Shown: positions 43,813 to 56,651 of the stretch, piece after piece
Layout: every line of letters starts with the position of its first letter
Numbering within the stretch: position 1 is the first letter of the stretch
Origin: Rhizomys pruinosus
Lineage: Eukaryota > Chordata > Mammalia > Rodentia > Spalacidae
Length of the DNA: 64,000 nucleotides
NCBI GenBank assembly: GCA_009823505.1
Contig: VZQC01004717.1
Span: forward strand, 1,068,177-1,132,176
Direction of reading: 5' to 3'
The notes under the pieces: generated by a model
Seen by the model: the letters and a program-made list of their open reading frames with translations, nothing else
What the model was told of the DNA's origin: nothing
The model's database searches: none
Made by a program: the position numbers and the translations under genes

Positions 43813-45784
43813 AAATGTTTATTGGTAATAGACTAGATTTAACCCCCTGTTTCTTCACTAAATAGTTGTATAACTTTGGACAAATTAAGTTTCTAATTTT
43901 AAATTTGGGTTCCTAACTATCTAGTTAATTTATTCAGTAAATTTAAAAAACGTTTGATAATTGAGCAATTCGAAATCAGACACCCTTTTGGGTGTTACAT
44001 TCTCCCTTAAGGGTTTCATTGTCTTGGAGCAAAGCCTATAGATATGTAACAGCATAAAATAATTTAGCACATTGTGAAACTATCTTGATACTACGAAGAA
44101 TAGGAAGGTATGAAGATATTCAGGCAATCAAGGAAACTTTGAGGAAGAGAATCTTAAGCATTGTTTGGCACTTAACAGATGAGGTGTAATGGAAAGACCT
44201 CCAGTGCACAAAAACCAGATGATACAACATTGCGAATATCTGCAAAATTTCACATCAAATTATTTAGCCTCTGTCAATATTTAAGAAGTAGGGAAAACTT
44301 GAAGACCATTTACCTGGGAAGTCTTACCAAAGGGAACAATGACATCCAGTGTTCTTCAGGGAGTGACTCAGCGGAGGGTGATGTGTTTTGCGGAGGCACA
44401 GAAGAGGAGGGACGTCAAGAGGAAGAAAGGATGGAGGTAAAGAGAGAGCATTAGAGAAGCTGGAAGGGACGGCATGGGAGGGGTTTGGAAACATGCACAG
44501 GAGATGCCAGTTCATTGCTCTGAGACTCAGGAGAGATGCTGACTGGGGTTTACAGTCCAGTCTAGGGGCCAGATGAGCCTTTGAAACTTCTCTTCCATGC
44601 AGGGCAACATCAGGGAAATATTAAGAAGGATGGGTTGCAGGATGGTGTCACAGAGAGAATCTATAGTTCAGGGTCTTAGAGAGGAGGGATATGCTTTTAA
44701 AACCCCTGTGGCCTATTCTTAAAGCACAATTGCCATATAAGAAAACTCTTCAAAAACTAGAAAGTGCTATCAAGATAACTCAATTATTTTATTTACTTGC
44801 ATCTCTTAAACATTTGAGTGAATACACTGATCATAGAAACTTGTGAAAACTCCCATATCTTCCCATTTGGTTCCCTCTCATTACACACTGCTTTTCTAAT
44901 ACATCTACATGTCCTAAAAAATGCCTTCCTGTAGTCCTGTCCCACAGCCCCTTCCTCGCTCTCTCTTACTGTCTCCTTATTCTACAGGATGGCATTTCCA
45001 AGGAGCAAGTCTGGTAAGGCAGAAAGAGGTTTCTCTGGAGGAGAGAGGAGAAGAAACAAAATCAGCAAAGTCAGAGTCCTTTTGGAGGCCAAGAAGCAAG
45101 AAAAGATCAAAAGGACTCATGAAGCCGAACTGATCTCTAAGTAAGTCATGCATGCAAAGAGCAAGGATTCAGGTTCCAGGAAGTGGGATGGAAACCAAAT
45201 GAGAGAAGGTTCTCAGAAGTGAGTCAAAGGTGCTGCCTGGGAAGCATCCCCCAGCCTCCAAGAGTGGTAGCAGCTGGTACAGCTGCCAGTGGTCTCCAGC
45301 ACGAAGAAAAGGGAAGGAACATGTGCTTGTGAAGCCTGGACATCATCAACAGATGGTGCAGAGTAAGAGGAGAGCAAGAGTCAGAGGCCTGGGTTGCAGA
45401 CTGAAGGAGAGAAGCAGCTGGGGATTCTAATGAGAAACTGTCAGGGAGGTGGAAGAGGGTGAGGCGTTTGCCTTGCTTAGGAAACAGTCTCGTAACAATC
45501 AAGTTAGCTGAGGAAAGTAACTTTTGGTCCTGGTAATCATTAGTGGAACCATGGAAGCACAAGCTTGACTGCAGTGTTTTCACGGAGGAAAGGATGAAAA
45601 ACTAAACAACACGGGAGCCATTCTCTGAGAAAACTGTCTGGGTGAAGAGTGGCCCGGGACAACAGCAAGAAGAATGTATTCCTTCCCTCCCTCTCTCTGA
45701 TAGTTTGTCCTTCGTCTCTCTCCCTCTTGTCCCTCTCTGCCCACCCCACCCCCACTCCCAATAGGCAAAATGTTAGACCCCTTT
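43813..45784. other. Unassigned DNA
   Basis: Almost 2 kb without recognised SINE or LINE. Purine-rich around 44385-44460 and 45645-45730 on one or the other strand. Several overlapping short frames (up to about 119 codons), none with a motif. Confidence 0.55.
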
Positions 45785-45950
45785 TTTCTTTTTTTTTTTT
45801 TTCTGTCTTTTCTAAACATGCGTCTCCCTGTAGCCCCAGCTGTCCTGGAACTCATTCTGTAGACCAGGCTGGCCTTGAACTTACAAAGATCCACCTGCCT
45901 CTGCTTCCCGAGTGCTAGGATTAAAGGCGTGAGCCACCACGCCCAGCCCA
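45785..45950 (-). repeat. B1 SINE
   Basis: Antisense, complete: poly-T, 'cgtctccctgtagccccagc', head 'gcgtgagccaccacgcccagc'. Confidence 0.94.
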
Positions 45951-48900
45951 AAATTTGAACCTTTTTAAAGGACACTGAGAGGTACGTCAGGGTGAAGAGC
46001 CACTGTCTATGAAGGGTCGTCCTGGGATAAGAAGAAATATCTGTTCCGGGAATGAAGGGAATGAAGCAACGGAGTGTGGGTACAGGAGGTTTGGATGGGA
46101 AAGAAGGAGCCGATTGACCAAGAAGCTGAAGGAATGTTTGTCTGATAATCTCCAAATTCTCTGGTCAGGTATTGGTTTGGGGAGCATAGGAAGATGTTTG
46201 GAATAATTATAGGAGAGAACGAGATTGGGGAACAAGAGAAATCACCCAGAGGGATCACATTTGTGGGACAGGTTTGAAACTCCAAGAATCTTTAATACTC
46301 AGTGTATTTTTTTTTCCAACTGCACCCAGATCAGGTGTAGAGATGATTTCACTGGATACACTTGGGAATGGCAGGTACAAGTTGGTGAGATATTCAGTAA
46401 ATAGCAATTTGCCCACTAGGAAGTTAAGGTCTGTAGTATAGGCAATGGTAGGTTTTCATTTGGACCAGTTAGTGTCAAGCTCTGAAGACATAAAGTTGCT
46501 GATTTTGAGAGTGGACAGATAAACAGTGAAGTCCCAGCTGGTACCGTGTGGTTATTAGAATTGAGGTTGTGACTGTCCTTGATTTGATGACCTGTGTTGT
46601 GGATTTTAGATTTTCCCAGCCAAGCCATACATCACATAAACCTTCTGCCTAAAAAAAACAGCCAAGCCACCAACCAAACAATAACAATACAATAATAAAG
46701 AACCTACTGAACCTACTGCCTAAAAAACCAGCCAAGCCACCAACCAAACAATAACAATACAACAATAACTCACATGTACACACACACACACACACTCACA
46801 CATGCAAGTGCATCTTACTCTGTTTCTCAGGTGGAACTTTGACTAATACAGTACTGCCTTGATGTGAATTATGAATGTTAAATGAAAGAATGTATGTCAA
46901 CAATTGACTCAATGTCAGAAGCATTAAAAAGCATTTGTAAAAAATGGTGGTTGGTATTATGAAGACTTGGCAAGCACCAGTTTGAACTTGCATCTAGTTG
47001 GCTTCCAAGTTTAACTTTTTACCCAGCACAGATTTGGTCAGTAACTGCAGTTCCCAACCTGAACTTCTGAGCTGTATAACTAATTCAATGTGACTTATAC
47101 TAAGCGAGAACCCTAGTTTCCTTTTAGCTATATAAAGAGCAGTGTGCCAAATAACTCTTGTATACACTCTTCTAGTTCTGATGTCCTCTGGGTCGGTTTT
47201 GGTATAATTTATACCATTTTTATTAGGTCTTGTCTACTTCCTCCCGTCAGCAGACAAGATCTATTCCATTACTGGTACACAGCAGGGCTGCTCCTACTAA
47301 ATGGTCCTCTAATTACTGGGTGCTTTATGGCCCGAGAATGCAAACTAAGTTTAATATTAACCTGGGCAAAGCAACTGTGCCAATTTAGTCAGTGGTTATA
47401 GAGCTCCTGTCTGCCCCAGACGATGGGCCAGAGAGCATATAAAGAAACATTAAACATAGTCCCTGCCCTCAGGAAGAACAAGGAGCCTTCCAAAAATCTG
47501 ACAGTACTATGAGAGAGTATAATTAAGTCCAAATATCACATAAGGTTAGAATAGGTAGGTGATAAGGCCATTTTGAGCAGGAGTAACCAGAAAGGTATAA
47601 TATGAGAGTCAGGAGTTTAGATAAAGAAGATGCTTGTTTATGAAGTGCAAGAGGAATTCACTCTTCTGTTGCTAATGAATGTCGCCTATTATAGGAGCAG
47701 AGGGGTGAGGCTTGGGGAGTTCTTTACATTGCTGGTTGTCTCTGCTGGTGCATGTATGTGAGAAGAGCCTGGTGATTGCAGCTTTCTCTCCTATTCCTCC
47801 TGAAGTCATCACTGTCATTGTTTGTGAGGAGAGATGCACAGTGAGTTCATTATATCAAATTTACTTACATGTGCATACCTGTAGAAGCTAGGGCTGTACA
47901 TTTAGGGACACCCCCCCCCCCCATCAGAGTAAATCCTATGAAGGCAGAGTCTTCAGTTTCTCTTGCCTTGCATATGTAGAGGTTCCCATAAAGCAGGTTT
48001 CTGATAAACAATTGTGGGAACACAGATGAAGGTATTAGTACTCTTCAGCATACAAGCAACATACTGTGCAAGTTTCCTTATTTGACGTTTTCAATGGCAT
48101 TAAAACCCTAATAAAGATGACTCTTATACTTGGGATATTGTTTGATTTTAAATGTCAGCCCAATCCAATCCTCTGCCCCGACTCTTTGAAAAAATGTTGC
48201 CTAAGCACTACTGGCAGGACTCCTCATGCAGAGCCCTCAATAGAACCATTGCCAAACCTGCTGGAGCTGAACAAAAAGCCAGTGGGTGTGAGTAGAGGAA
48301 AGGTTACGGTTGGGTGACAAGCAAACACCAGAAGGATTAATTTTACAAGCTTACCTTTGAGATCAGATAAAAACAGTTTGACTTTTTGAAAACAACATTC
48401 ATTTTTATCTGTTTAGTAAGCAGCTCTCAGCAACAATGATGGTCATCTTTTAATGGGCACAGACAATGAAGCTTTATTAGCAGTTAAATGTAAATCTTTC
48501 TCTAATCTTACTTGAGATTATTGCCTCTTTCATGATGATCTTACGCTAAATTAGTCTAAAAAATCCTTGGTGGTATGTGCAAACAAGCCAGAAATTCTCA
48601 AGACTGTGGTCTAATAAAAGCAAATAAACAGCGTTTACAAAATAATTCAGAACTCTGAAAGAGGCAGTGTTTGGGGTGTAAATATAGATTTCTACAAACA
48701 AGAAGCTATTAATCATAAGTCAACACCCATAAGGATCACTGTAAAGACTGGAGAGGGGAGGGGTAACCTCCAGATTCAGAAAATCTTGCTAGCCAATTGC
48801 AAAATAATTCTGCCCATGGAGTTCTAATATGACAGTTATCAATGTTTATATCCCAACAAATGTACTGAGCACCAACTATATGCACCGAATATTTCTCAAA

Positions 48901-49925
48901 CATATTACATCCAATGAATGCAATTGGCCAGAACAGATCCCACCAAGGTTTATACTGCAAGTAGTCTGCTTGATGTGATGTGTGTGTGCTGCTTTTGTCT
49001 ATCTGAGCTCCATGTAGCTCCTCTTCTGCTAACAATGCCTGGACTTTTCTTTGTGTGGCCACTCTTACCCACTCCATACCCTATGCTCTGTGGAAGTGAC
49101 ACTACCCTCTAGGGTAGCACTAGGGGCATTTGGGTAATTGTGGCCTACTTAGACATTCTTTGGCCATAGCACTTCTTTAGAGATGGGTGTAAATATTGGT
49201 TGAAATAGAAGTAGGCAGCAGGATTTTTGTTGGAAAATGTAGGGTAAAACAAGCCATTTACCCATAGAATGGAAGCTGGGAGGGTGCTGAACTGAGACTC
49301 AAAGAGAAGGGTATGAGCTAGTCTTGGTGATGGGCCTGGGTTCTGCTCCTCTGCTGGCTGAGACTGATCTACCTTCTCTACTGGCTTCCAGGTGGGAGCA
49401 AAGGAGAGGAGAATGAGGTTCTTTATTTCCTCTCTGTGGGACATAGTCCATCACGGCGGGGAAAGCATGGTGGCAGAAGCATTAGGCACTATTCACATTG
49501 TGTGTAGAGTCAGGAATCAGAGAGCAGACAGGAAATAAGAAACAGGCTATTCCCCTAGTGACTTACTTCCTCCACTGAGGTTCAGCCCACCTAACCTTGC
49601 AAAACAGTGTCACCAGATGGGGAGGAAGTGTTCAAAAGCCGGGGGGGGGGCAGTGGGGGACATTTCACATTCAAACCACAACAGTTAGTGTTGATGCTTC
49701 CTTGCAATTATTAATGTCACCACAGAGACCAAGTGCCACATTTGTTAAATGCCAGCTATGTCCCTCATCTCCTTCATGTTGAAAGTAAGCCCCTGCTCCC
49801 TCCTATACAGGGAACTCATAGAGAGTTGCTTCTTACTCCTGACAACCAGCTTACCTCTTAGGTGATGGGTACAAAGGTCTCACTCAGTAGAGCTGAGGGG
49901 AGTCAGCCATACCAATTACTTCAGA
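45951..49925. other. Longest repeat-poor stretch of the window
   Basis: Nearly 4 kb with no SINE, LINE or LTR I can recognise, only small low-complexity tracts: (CA)n at 46780-46800, poly-C at 47911-47922 and poly-G at 49641-49650. The sub-stretch 48340-48730 is AT-rich with several TAAT-core motifs. No exon supported. Confidence 0.6.
46643..46770 (+). repeat. Tandem duplication, period 70 bp
   Basis: 'gccaagccaccaaccaaaca' recurs at 46661 and 46731 with the flanking 'ctgcctaaaaaa' and 'ataacaatacaa' also repeated. Two copies, few differences. Confidence 0.92.
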
Positions 49926-50318
49926 TTCCTGTCAATACTGCTGAGTAATGGAACTAAACTATGTCCAACAACAGAGAAATGGGTAGAAAAAATGTGGTGT
50001 AAATACACGATGGAATTGTTTTCAGACATGAAGTTATGTTCTTTGTAGCTATTGTGAATAGGGCAGCAATACACATTGATGTGTCTCTGTGATATGTTAA
50101 CTTGGAGTACATTGAATAAATACCCAGAACTGGTTTAACTGGGTCATATGGTCGACCTATCTTTAGTTTTGAAGGAGCTTCCAAATTGATGCCTAGTGGC
50201 TGGACTAGTTCACGTTCTCACCAGCAGTGTAGAAGGGATCGCTTTGTTCACATCCTTGACAGCACTCGTTGTTTTCTTAGGGACTGCCATTTGGTCTGGG
50301 GGAGATTGAATCTCGATG

Positions 50319-50486
50319 TACTTTTTTTTTTTTTTTTTTTGGTCGTATGCGAGACAGGTCTCCCTGTAGCCCCCCCAGCTGTCCTGGAACTCACTCTGTA
50401 GACCAGGCTGGCCTTGAATTCACAAAGATCCACCCGCCTCTGCCTCCCAAGTGCTAGGATTAAAGGCGTGCGCCACCACGCCCGGC
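50319..50486 (-). repeat. B1 SINE inside a B2 tail
   Basis: Antisense B1 ending 'gtgcgccaccacgcccggc'. Flanked on both sides by 'actttttttttt'-type sequence, so it probably entered the T-rich tail of the neighbouring B2. Confidence 0.93.
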
Positions 50487-50733
50487 ACTTTTTTTTTTTA
50501 AATTTTATTTATTTTTGTATGTGTATGGATATACTGTCTGCATGTAGGTCTGTGCATCCGTGTCATGCAATGCCGTGGAAGTCAGAGAGGGTCTCGGATT
50601 CCCCGGGAATTGGAGTTCTCCTGGAATTGGAGTTACAGACGGTTCTTAGCCGCCATGTGGGTGCTGGGGATAGAACCCGGGTCCTCTGCAAGAGCAGTTA
50701 GTGCTCTTAACTGCTAGGCTATATCTCCAGCCC
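50487..50733 (-). repeat. B2 SINE (long form)
   Basis: Antisense B2 ending 'aggctatatctccagccc'. 'ctcgatgtactttt' occurs before the B1 (about 50313) and right after the B2 (about 50734), bracketing the B1-B2 pair. Confidence 0.93.
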
Positions 50734-51270
50734 CTCGATGTACTTTTAATTTGTATTTTTCTGATGACTTGTGGGATTGAACAATTTTCATGTATTTATT
50801 GTCTATTCATGCTTCATCTTTGGAGAGCTATCTTTTCCTTTCATTATTCCATTTATTGACTAGGTTGTTTGATTTATTGTTTAGTTTTTGGCATTCTTTG
50901 CATATCATAGATATCAATTCTCTGTCAGATGTACAGATAGCAAAGATTTTTCTTCCATTTTGCAGCAAGTCATCGCTTGATTAACTGTTTCCATTGTTGT
51001 ACAGAAGCTTTTAATTTCATGAGGTCTCATTTGTCAATTGGTGGTATCATTTCCTGAATTATTGGGGTCCTGGGCAGAACGTCCAGAGTATGCCTCTTTA
51101 TTAAAGTGTTTTTCCTACTTTGTCCTCTAACAGATCTTATGTTAAGCTCTTTGATTTGTTTGGAATTGATTTCTGTGCAGGGTGAGAGATAGATATCAAG
51201 TTTCATATTTAAGCTATGCATATGGATATCCAGTTTTTACAGGACCATTTGTTGAAAAAAACTTTTTCTC

Positions 51271-51294
51271 ATATATATATATATATATATATTT
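51271..51294. repeat. (AT)n microsatellite
   Basis: About 12 at units within the antisense L1. Confidence 0.95.
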
Positions 51295-51359
51295 GTTGCA
51301 TCTTTATAAAATAATCAGATGGTTTGGTAGCTGCATGGGTTTGTAACTATTTTCTATTC

Positions 51360-51653
51360 TTTTTAAAAATTTATCTATCTATTTATTTATTTATTTATTT
51401 ATTTTTGTCTTTTTGAAACAGGGTCTCCTTGTAGCCCCAGCTGGCCTGGAACTCACTCTGTAGACCAGGCTGGCCTTGAACTCACAGAGATCTGCCTACC
51501 TCTCCCTCCCGAGTGTTAGGATCAAAGGCATGGGCCACCACACCTGGCTTAAAGACAGTTCTTAGCTGCCATGTGGGTGCTGGGAATTGAACCCAGGTCC
51601 TCTGTAAGAACAGTCGGTGCTCGTAACCACTGAGCCATCTCTCCAGCCCCAAA
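51360..51653 (-). repeat. Chimeric B2-head + B1 SINE (copy 2), flanking repeat
   Basis: On the minus strand: B2 head (51650 to 51550) ending 'cagctaagaactgtcttt', then a complete B1 (51549 to about 51403) and an (AAAT)n tail (51371-51405). 'tattttctattc' (51348-51359) and 'tattctctattc' (51654-51665) look like one target duplication around the whole dimer. Confidence 0.87.
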
Positions 51654-52239
51654 TATTCTCTATTCGATTTAATTCATTACATGTCTGTTTTTGTGCCTGT
51701 ACCCTGCTGTTTTTGTTACTATGGCTTTGTAGTACAACTTGAAGTCAGGTTGGTGATACCTCAAGCGTTATCTTTTAGCTCAGTATTTCTTTGACTATCA
51801 GGGATATTTTGTGCTTCTATATGAATTTTGAGATTTTTTTCTACTTCTATGAAGAACAGCATTGGGATTTTGATGAAGATTGAATCTGTAGGTTAGTTTT
51901 GGTAATATAAACATTCTCACAATATTAATTTTTTTTCAGCCCATTAACATGGGAAGTCTTTCCACTCTCTACTATTTTCTTCAATTTCTTTCCTCTGTGT
52001 TTTAAAGTTTTCATTGTAGAGGACTTTCACTTCCTTGGCTAGCTTTATTCCAAGATTTTTTAAAAAGGCAGTTGTGCAGATGCCATCTTTATGGTTTATT
52101 TCTGAAGTTCCATTAACAACGGCTGTGTTCAATTTTTCATGTAAAATACATGAAATGACAGGACTAGGGAGCCATGTCTTCCAGTTCATATTACTGGAGC
52201 TGCAGCGTCTTAAGGTACCTCAAGAGGTGAGCTACTCCT

Positions 52240-52394
52240 GCGGGCATGGTGGCGCACGCCTTTAATCCTAGCACTTGAGAGGCAGAGGCAGGCAGATCTT
52301 TGTGAGTTCAAGGCCAGCCTGGTCTACAGAGTGAGTTCTAGGACAGCTGGGGCTACAGGGAGACCCTGCCTCAAAAAGACCAAAAAAAAAAAGA
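52240..52394 (+). repeat. B1 SINE with target duplication in a tandem repeat
   Basis: Sense, complete: 'gcgggcatggtggcgcacgcc' to 'gggagaccctgcctc' and an A tail. 'gtgagctactcct' (52227-52239) and 'gtgggctactcct' (52395-52407) flank it; the same motif recurs at 52419-52438. Confidence 0.95.
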
Positions 52395-52439
52395 GTGGGC
52401 TACTCCTACCTCATGAGGTGGGCTACTCCTACCTCATGG

Positions 52440-53371
52440 CAATTTTTTTTCTAGTTTCTTGAACGCTAAAGGACAGAATCATCTGAAATTTCCTGAATTC
52501 ATTCATTCACTCTTCATTGTTCTACTGATTTGTAGTTGTTTCCTCTTTACTAACTTTTGGTACTACAACATAAAAAGGTTAGGTGGGTACAGGACCCAAG
52601 TCTCAGAATTCATGGTGTTGATACTGTGCATTCAATGGTTCATTCATTTCTGTCAGTGACCATTTTCCCCTTTAGAGAGTTGGAGGTGATGCTTGTAGGG
52701 GCTTTAGGTTTTCAGGCCCCTGCCCCCTACTAACCAATAGCCCTGTTGACAGTCAAGTGGGACTTCAGAATTGCCACAGCCCAGTGATTTCTTTCCCTCT
52801 TGGAACAGCTGTTTATTTTTATAATATTACCTCTGTGCTACTAGTATGGAACATTTTTAGCAAATGTGCCTCTGTCTCCACTTCCTTATCTATATTGAAA
52901 AACTTGACCTCTGTACTAAGCATATAACTGACCAGGAGTATTGTTTTGACCAATGCCTATGAGCAAAGGATTTGAGTGTGTTTGTTCCACGTGGCCTTTA
53001 GTGTTCCTCTTCTCTCACTATTATGGAGAACTGGCCACAACTTACCACTGTTAATTCAACCTAGGCCCCAAGATGACTCAGGGGACAGATCTCATCCTGT
53101 ACCACCCCACAAAGAAGTACTGCTGCAGCTGACTAGCCAGTCCGGGAGGAGGACAAAAATGTTCTGTTACTGCAGAGCATGAGAATTTGTTATACAGAAT
53201 TATCACAGCAAGAGCTGATTAATCTGGGAGCAAAGGCTCCCAAGGAACTGAAGGTGAGAGAGTAGATAGGGGAGAAAGTTGAGGGGCCTCTAGATAATGA
53301 TTATCTTTATCTGAAAATCAAGTTAGAGTATTCCAACTAGCATTCCCATGCTAGATACTACAAATAACTAG
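52440..53371. other. Unassigned DNA
   Basis: No recognised repeat or exon. Confidence 0.5.
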
Positions 53372-53382
53372 AGTCTAATATT

Positions 53383-53614
53383 GTTTTCCACAGAAATATT
53401 TTATTTTTTATTTTATGTGTATGAGAGTATTGCCTGCATGTGTTTAAGTGCATCTGTGTCATGTGATGCCCACGGAGTCAGAAGAAGGTGTCAAATTCCT
53501 CTGGAACTGGAGTTTACAGATGGTTGTTAGACACCATGTGGGTTCTAGAATCAAACCTGGGTCCTCTGCAAGAGAAGATGGTGCTCTTAACTGATGAGCC
53601 ATCTTTCTAGCCCA
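53383..53614 (-). repeat. B2/B3-type SINE with 11-bp target duplication
   Basis: Antisense: 'ttatgtgtatgagagtattgcc', 'ccacggagtcagaagaagg', 'tgatgagccatctttctagccc'. 'agtctaatatt' at 53372-53382 and 53615-53625. Confidence 0.92.
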
Positions 53615-53937
53615 AGTCTAATATTTTTTATGTCACATCTGATAACCAATTTTAGTATTAGTGATAGTATTAAAACCCAGACTGGTATTAAAAACCTAGT
53701 AGCAGTATTAAGACCTAGACAAGGTCCAGTACTGAAGAAACCCCTAGGAAATGAGATTGAGATATATCATGCCAAAGAATGAATGTCATAACCTTTTTAT
53801 GTTCTAGCATAATGTGTGTTAGATCAGTTTTGTGAAAAATCTACACATGTTTTATCGGCACACTCATAACTGTGTCTTCCTGATAAGTATTTTGGAGGCA
53901 ATGATTAAAAGAGATATCTAAGACAAAAATTAATTTC

Positions 53938-54160
53938 TTTTTAAAAAAGATTTATTCATGTTCAGTTTATGTGTATCAATGCTTGCTTGCATGGATGTGT
54001 TTGTGCTGCATGCATATGTAGTGCCTTCTGAGATCAGTTCCCCTGAAACTGGACTTACAATGTTTGTGAGCTGCCACATAGGTGCTGGGAACTGAACTTG
54101 AGTCCTTCCTTTGCAAGAATAGCAAGTGCTCTTAACCACTGAGCCATCTCTGCAGGCCCC
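53938..54160 (-). repeat. B2/B3-type SINE, older
   Basis: Antisense: 'aaaagatttattcatg', 'gccttctgagatcagttcccc', 'aaccactgagccatctctgcaggcc'. Diverged; 'aatttct' on both sides. Confidence 0.85.
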
Positions 54161-54910
54161 CCAAAGTGAATTTCTGTATTATATAGGACAAGATTGAGAA
54201 GTTACTTGTTCATTTTGGAACCATAAGATTGGACTTGATTAGGCAAAAAAAGTCATTCTATAACAAATTTATTTGAGTTTAGCAATAATGGCTTAATTAG
54301 TAGTAACACTGATAATTGGTTTCACTCAGACACAAACCATATATTTATTCTCATGCTAAGCAATATCTGATACAAATCACTTTAACAGGTTTTACTTGTT
54401 TATCTGAGACATTTCTCTAAAAAAATACATCTTTCACTTTCCCTGGAATTAACTGGGGACAATCATGCCACAATTCTACTTTACAAAACTACCAGGAAGG
54501 AACACTCAATTTGATGTTCATGTGAAATACAATTACCCACTTTTCTTCCTTTACATCATGAACTTTAGAAACAGAATGACAAGAAGCACATAACACACTG
54601 CCTGTTATTAATAACCAGTATATGCTTTTGAAAGCATTTTATAATAGTGCATTAAAAATATCACTTATTTGTTTGCTTTTACTATTTTATGAACATCATG
54701 GTCAAGATTGCCTGTGTCATAGTAAATGTGTAAATGTGAATTTACTTAATAAATTAATTCACCAGGTATACAAATAAATATTATAGATTTTAGCATCTAT
54801 AAAACAGCATCTCTGCCCATGGTTCTCAAAGTGGTTCTACCGCAGAGTCATGTTTATTCTTATGCCAAGGATGTAAAGATAGATGGGCTTTTATTTTCCT
54901 TTAAAGAAGC
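54161..54910. other. Unassigned AT-rich DNA
   Basis: No recognised repeat or exon. Confidence 0.55.
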
Positions 54911-54911
54911 A

Positions 54912-55072
54912 TCTTTTGTCAGACATGGTGGTACAAACCTTTCATACCAGAAAAGCTGGGAAGATCTTTGTGAGTTCAAGGCCATCCTGGTCTGCATAGT
55001 GAGTTACAGGTCAGCCAAGCTTATACAGTGAGACTCTGTCTCAAAAAAAAAAAAAAAAAAAAAAAAAAAGGA
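54912..55072 (+). repeat. Diverged B1 SINE, long A tail
   Basis: 'gtcagacatggtggtacaaacc', 'gagttcaaggccatcctggtctgc', 'gagactctgtctc' and an A run of about 26 (55043-55069). Confidence 0.88.
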
Positions 55073-56651
55073 AAAAAAAGTAACATCTCTCATCCTCTAA
55101 GGATCTTCATAAGACTGTCAACTGAACAAAATTTTTGTTATCTCCCAAGAAAATATGATTCCTTCCTGCTTGCAATCCAGTTTGTGTCTCAGCAATATAA
55201 TAAAGCTAATAATGGTAAAAATCACACTGAATTATCCATGAGGATGTCCACTGTGCTTCAGTCATGCTCAGCTCTGCATTCGGCATGTTAGTTTTTCTTT
55301 GCAGCACCCCTGCTCAGGTGATGGTTTCCACTTCATAGACACACTGAGCAGAAGCTTTAACTCCAAACATGTCATCTTAACAACACAGCTTTAATACTTG
55401 CTTTGTGTTTGAATGGGGTGTGGGTTTTGTCTCCTTACTCACCTGGCGAGCTCCTTGTGACAAGTACCATTATATAACTGTGTCTGTAGCCCATCACACA
55501 GCTCTGCACAGTCAATAAGTACTGAATTTTCTGTGGTCCAAAACCAACTCCCTTTTTCTACAGTTAAGTGCCTTTCAAGTAGGAACATATGTCAAAATGA
55601 TGTCTTGATTCATCAGTTGGTAGTCTTTTTTTACAAAGCTGTTATAAGTCCTCAGGTGTATCCTAAAGAATTCACTCTTGGAATCAAGGAGTCATTACAG
55701 AGATAAACAAGTGCAATTCAACTCAAACTGCTCAGAGAAAAGATGAGTATGAAGGTAGTTCCTTTAAACTTTGTAAAATGCTTTTTCATTTTTAAGCTGA
55801 TGAGGAATTCAGGGGGGAGCACTAAAGGAGAAGGTGATCAGAAGTAGAAATGCCTGGACCTAACGCCACGGTGGGATGTGTAGATGACGCCAGTATCTCA
55901 GGGTAAGGACTGTTGAACGTTATTATTTTTGTGATCCAAATAGCAAGGGTAAGACAGGAACTCTGGAACTCCAGGTCATCTGACCGCACTTGTATAATCT
56001 GTCTTTTAGCTGTAGTTTGAAGGAAGTCCTAAGAAGACTTTGCTAATATCATGGAAGGAGAGGTTAAACATAAGATGCTTCTCAAATTTATGTGCCCCTG
56101 TGTTCTCCTTGTCTTGCTTTGTGGCTTGAAAAGAAACATAGTAGGTAATTCTTTCCAAGGAGATGGCTTAAGGAAAAAGAGCTGGAAGTAACTGTGCTGG
56201 GAAGAGGGGTTTGAGATTAAGGAAAGTTTTATGTTCTCGCACAAAGGAAGACTTGAGAAAAGATAACCAATAGAGACACTGTGGCAGAAATTAGCCAAAG
56301 GAGGGATCTGAAGGGGCAACTTCTCCATTGCAGCAAGCATGGAGGCTCGGGGCCTGAGGGGAGGTATCTAGAGGAGGATGCCTTGTGCACTGAGCTGAAG
56401 GAAGGAGGCAAGAGTGGGCACAGTCGTGATGCGTTCAGAATGCTGTTGGGCTGGATTTGAGAGAGAGAGAATGCTGAATGGCTTTCAACTCTCTGCAGAG
56501 GAACCAAGTCTGCTAAAAATGAGGGCATAACAGGTAGGAGAGAGGCTTCAGGAGACTGGAGAGGACCTACATAGACTGTGCAGGAGACAACGGAATGATA
56601 CAGCCGTCTTGTGCCAAGGGCATAACTGAGGCCCAAGACTGGCCTGGTCTG
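55073..56651. other. Unassigned DNA
   Basis: 55430-55545 has a faint L2-like end ('ccatcacacagctctgcacagtcaataagtac'). Minus-strand frames of 103 and 143 codons at 56029-56660 overlap each other in different frames and show no motif. Confidence 0.5.

Larger units (their letters stand above)
49926..52135 (-). mobile_element. Older L1 ORF2, antisense, interrupted by SINEs
   Basis: Antisense ORF2 order: C-terminal first ('tagaaaaaatgtggtgtaaatac'), then 'ctggtttaactgggtcatatgg', 'gcatatcatagatatcaattctctgtcag', 'ggtcctgggcagaacg', 'gttgaaaaaaactttttctc', 'actatggctttgtagtacaac', 'aatattaattttttttcagcc'. These are the reverse of well-known ORF2 phrases. Two SINE clusters are inserted (50319-50733 and 51360-51653). 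Too decayed for an open frame. Confidence 0.85.

Noticed and set aside
45580..46155. 191-codon minus-strand frame
   Set aside because: Its middle is the translation of a B1 (the usual 'AWWLTPLILALGKQRQVDLC' pattern), and the flanks show no domain.
48066..48317. 83-codon open frame in the repeat-poor stretch
   Set aside because: Short, with no motif and no evidence of splice sites or a promoter; expected by chance in 64 kb.
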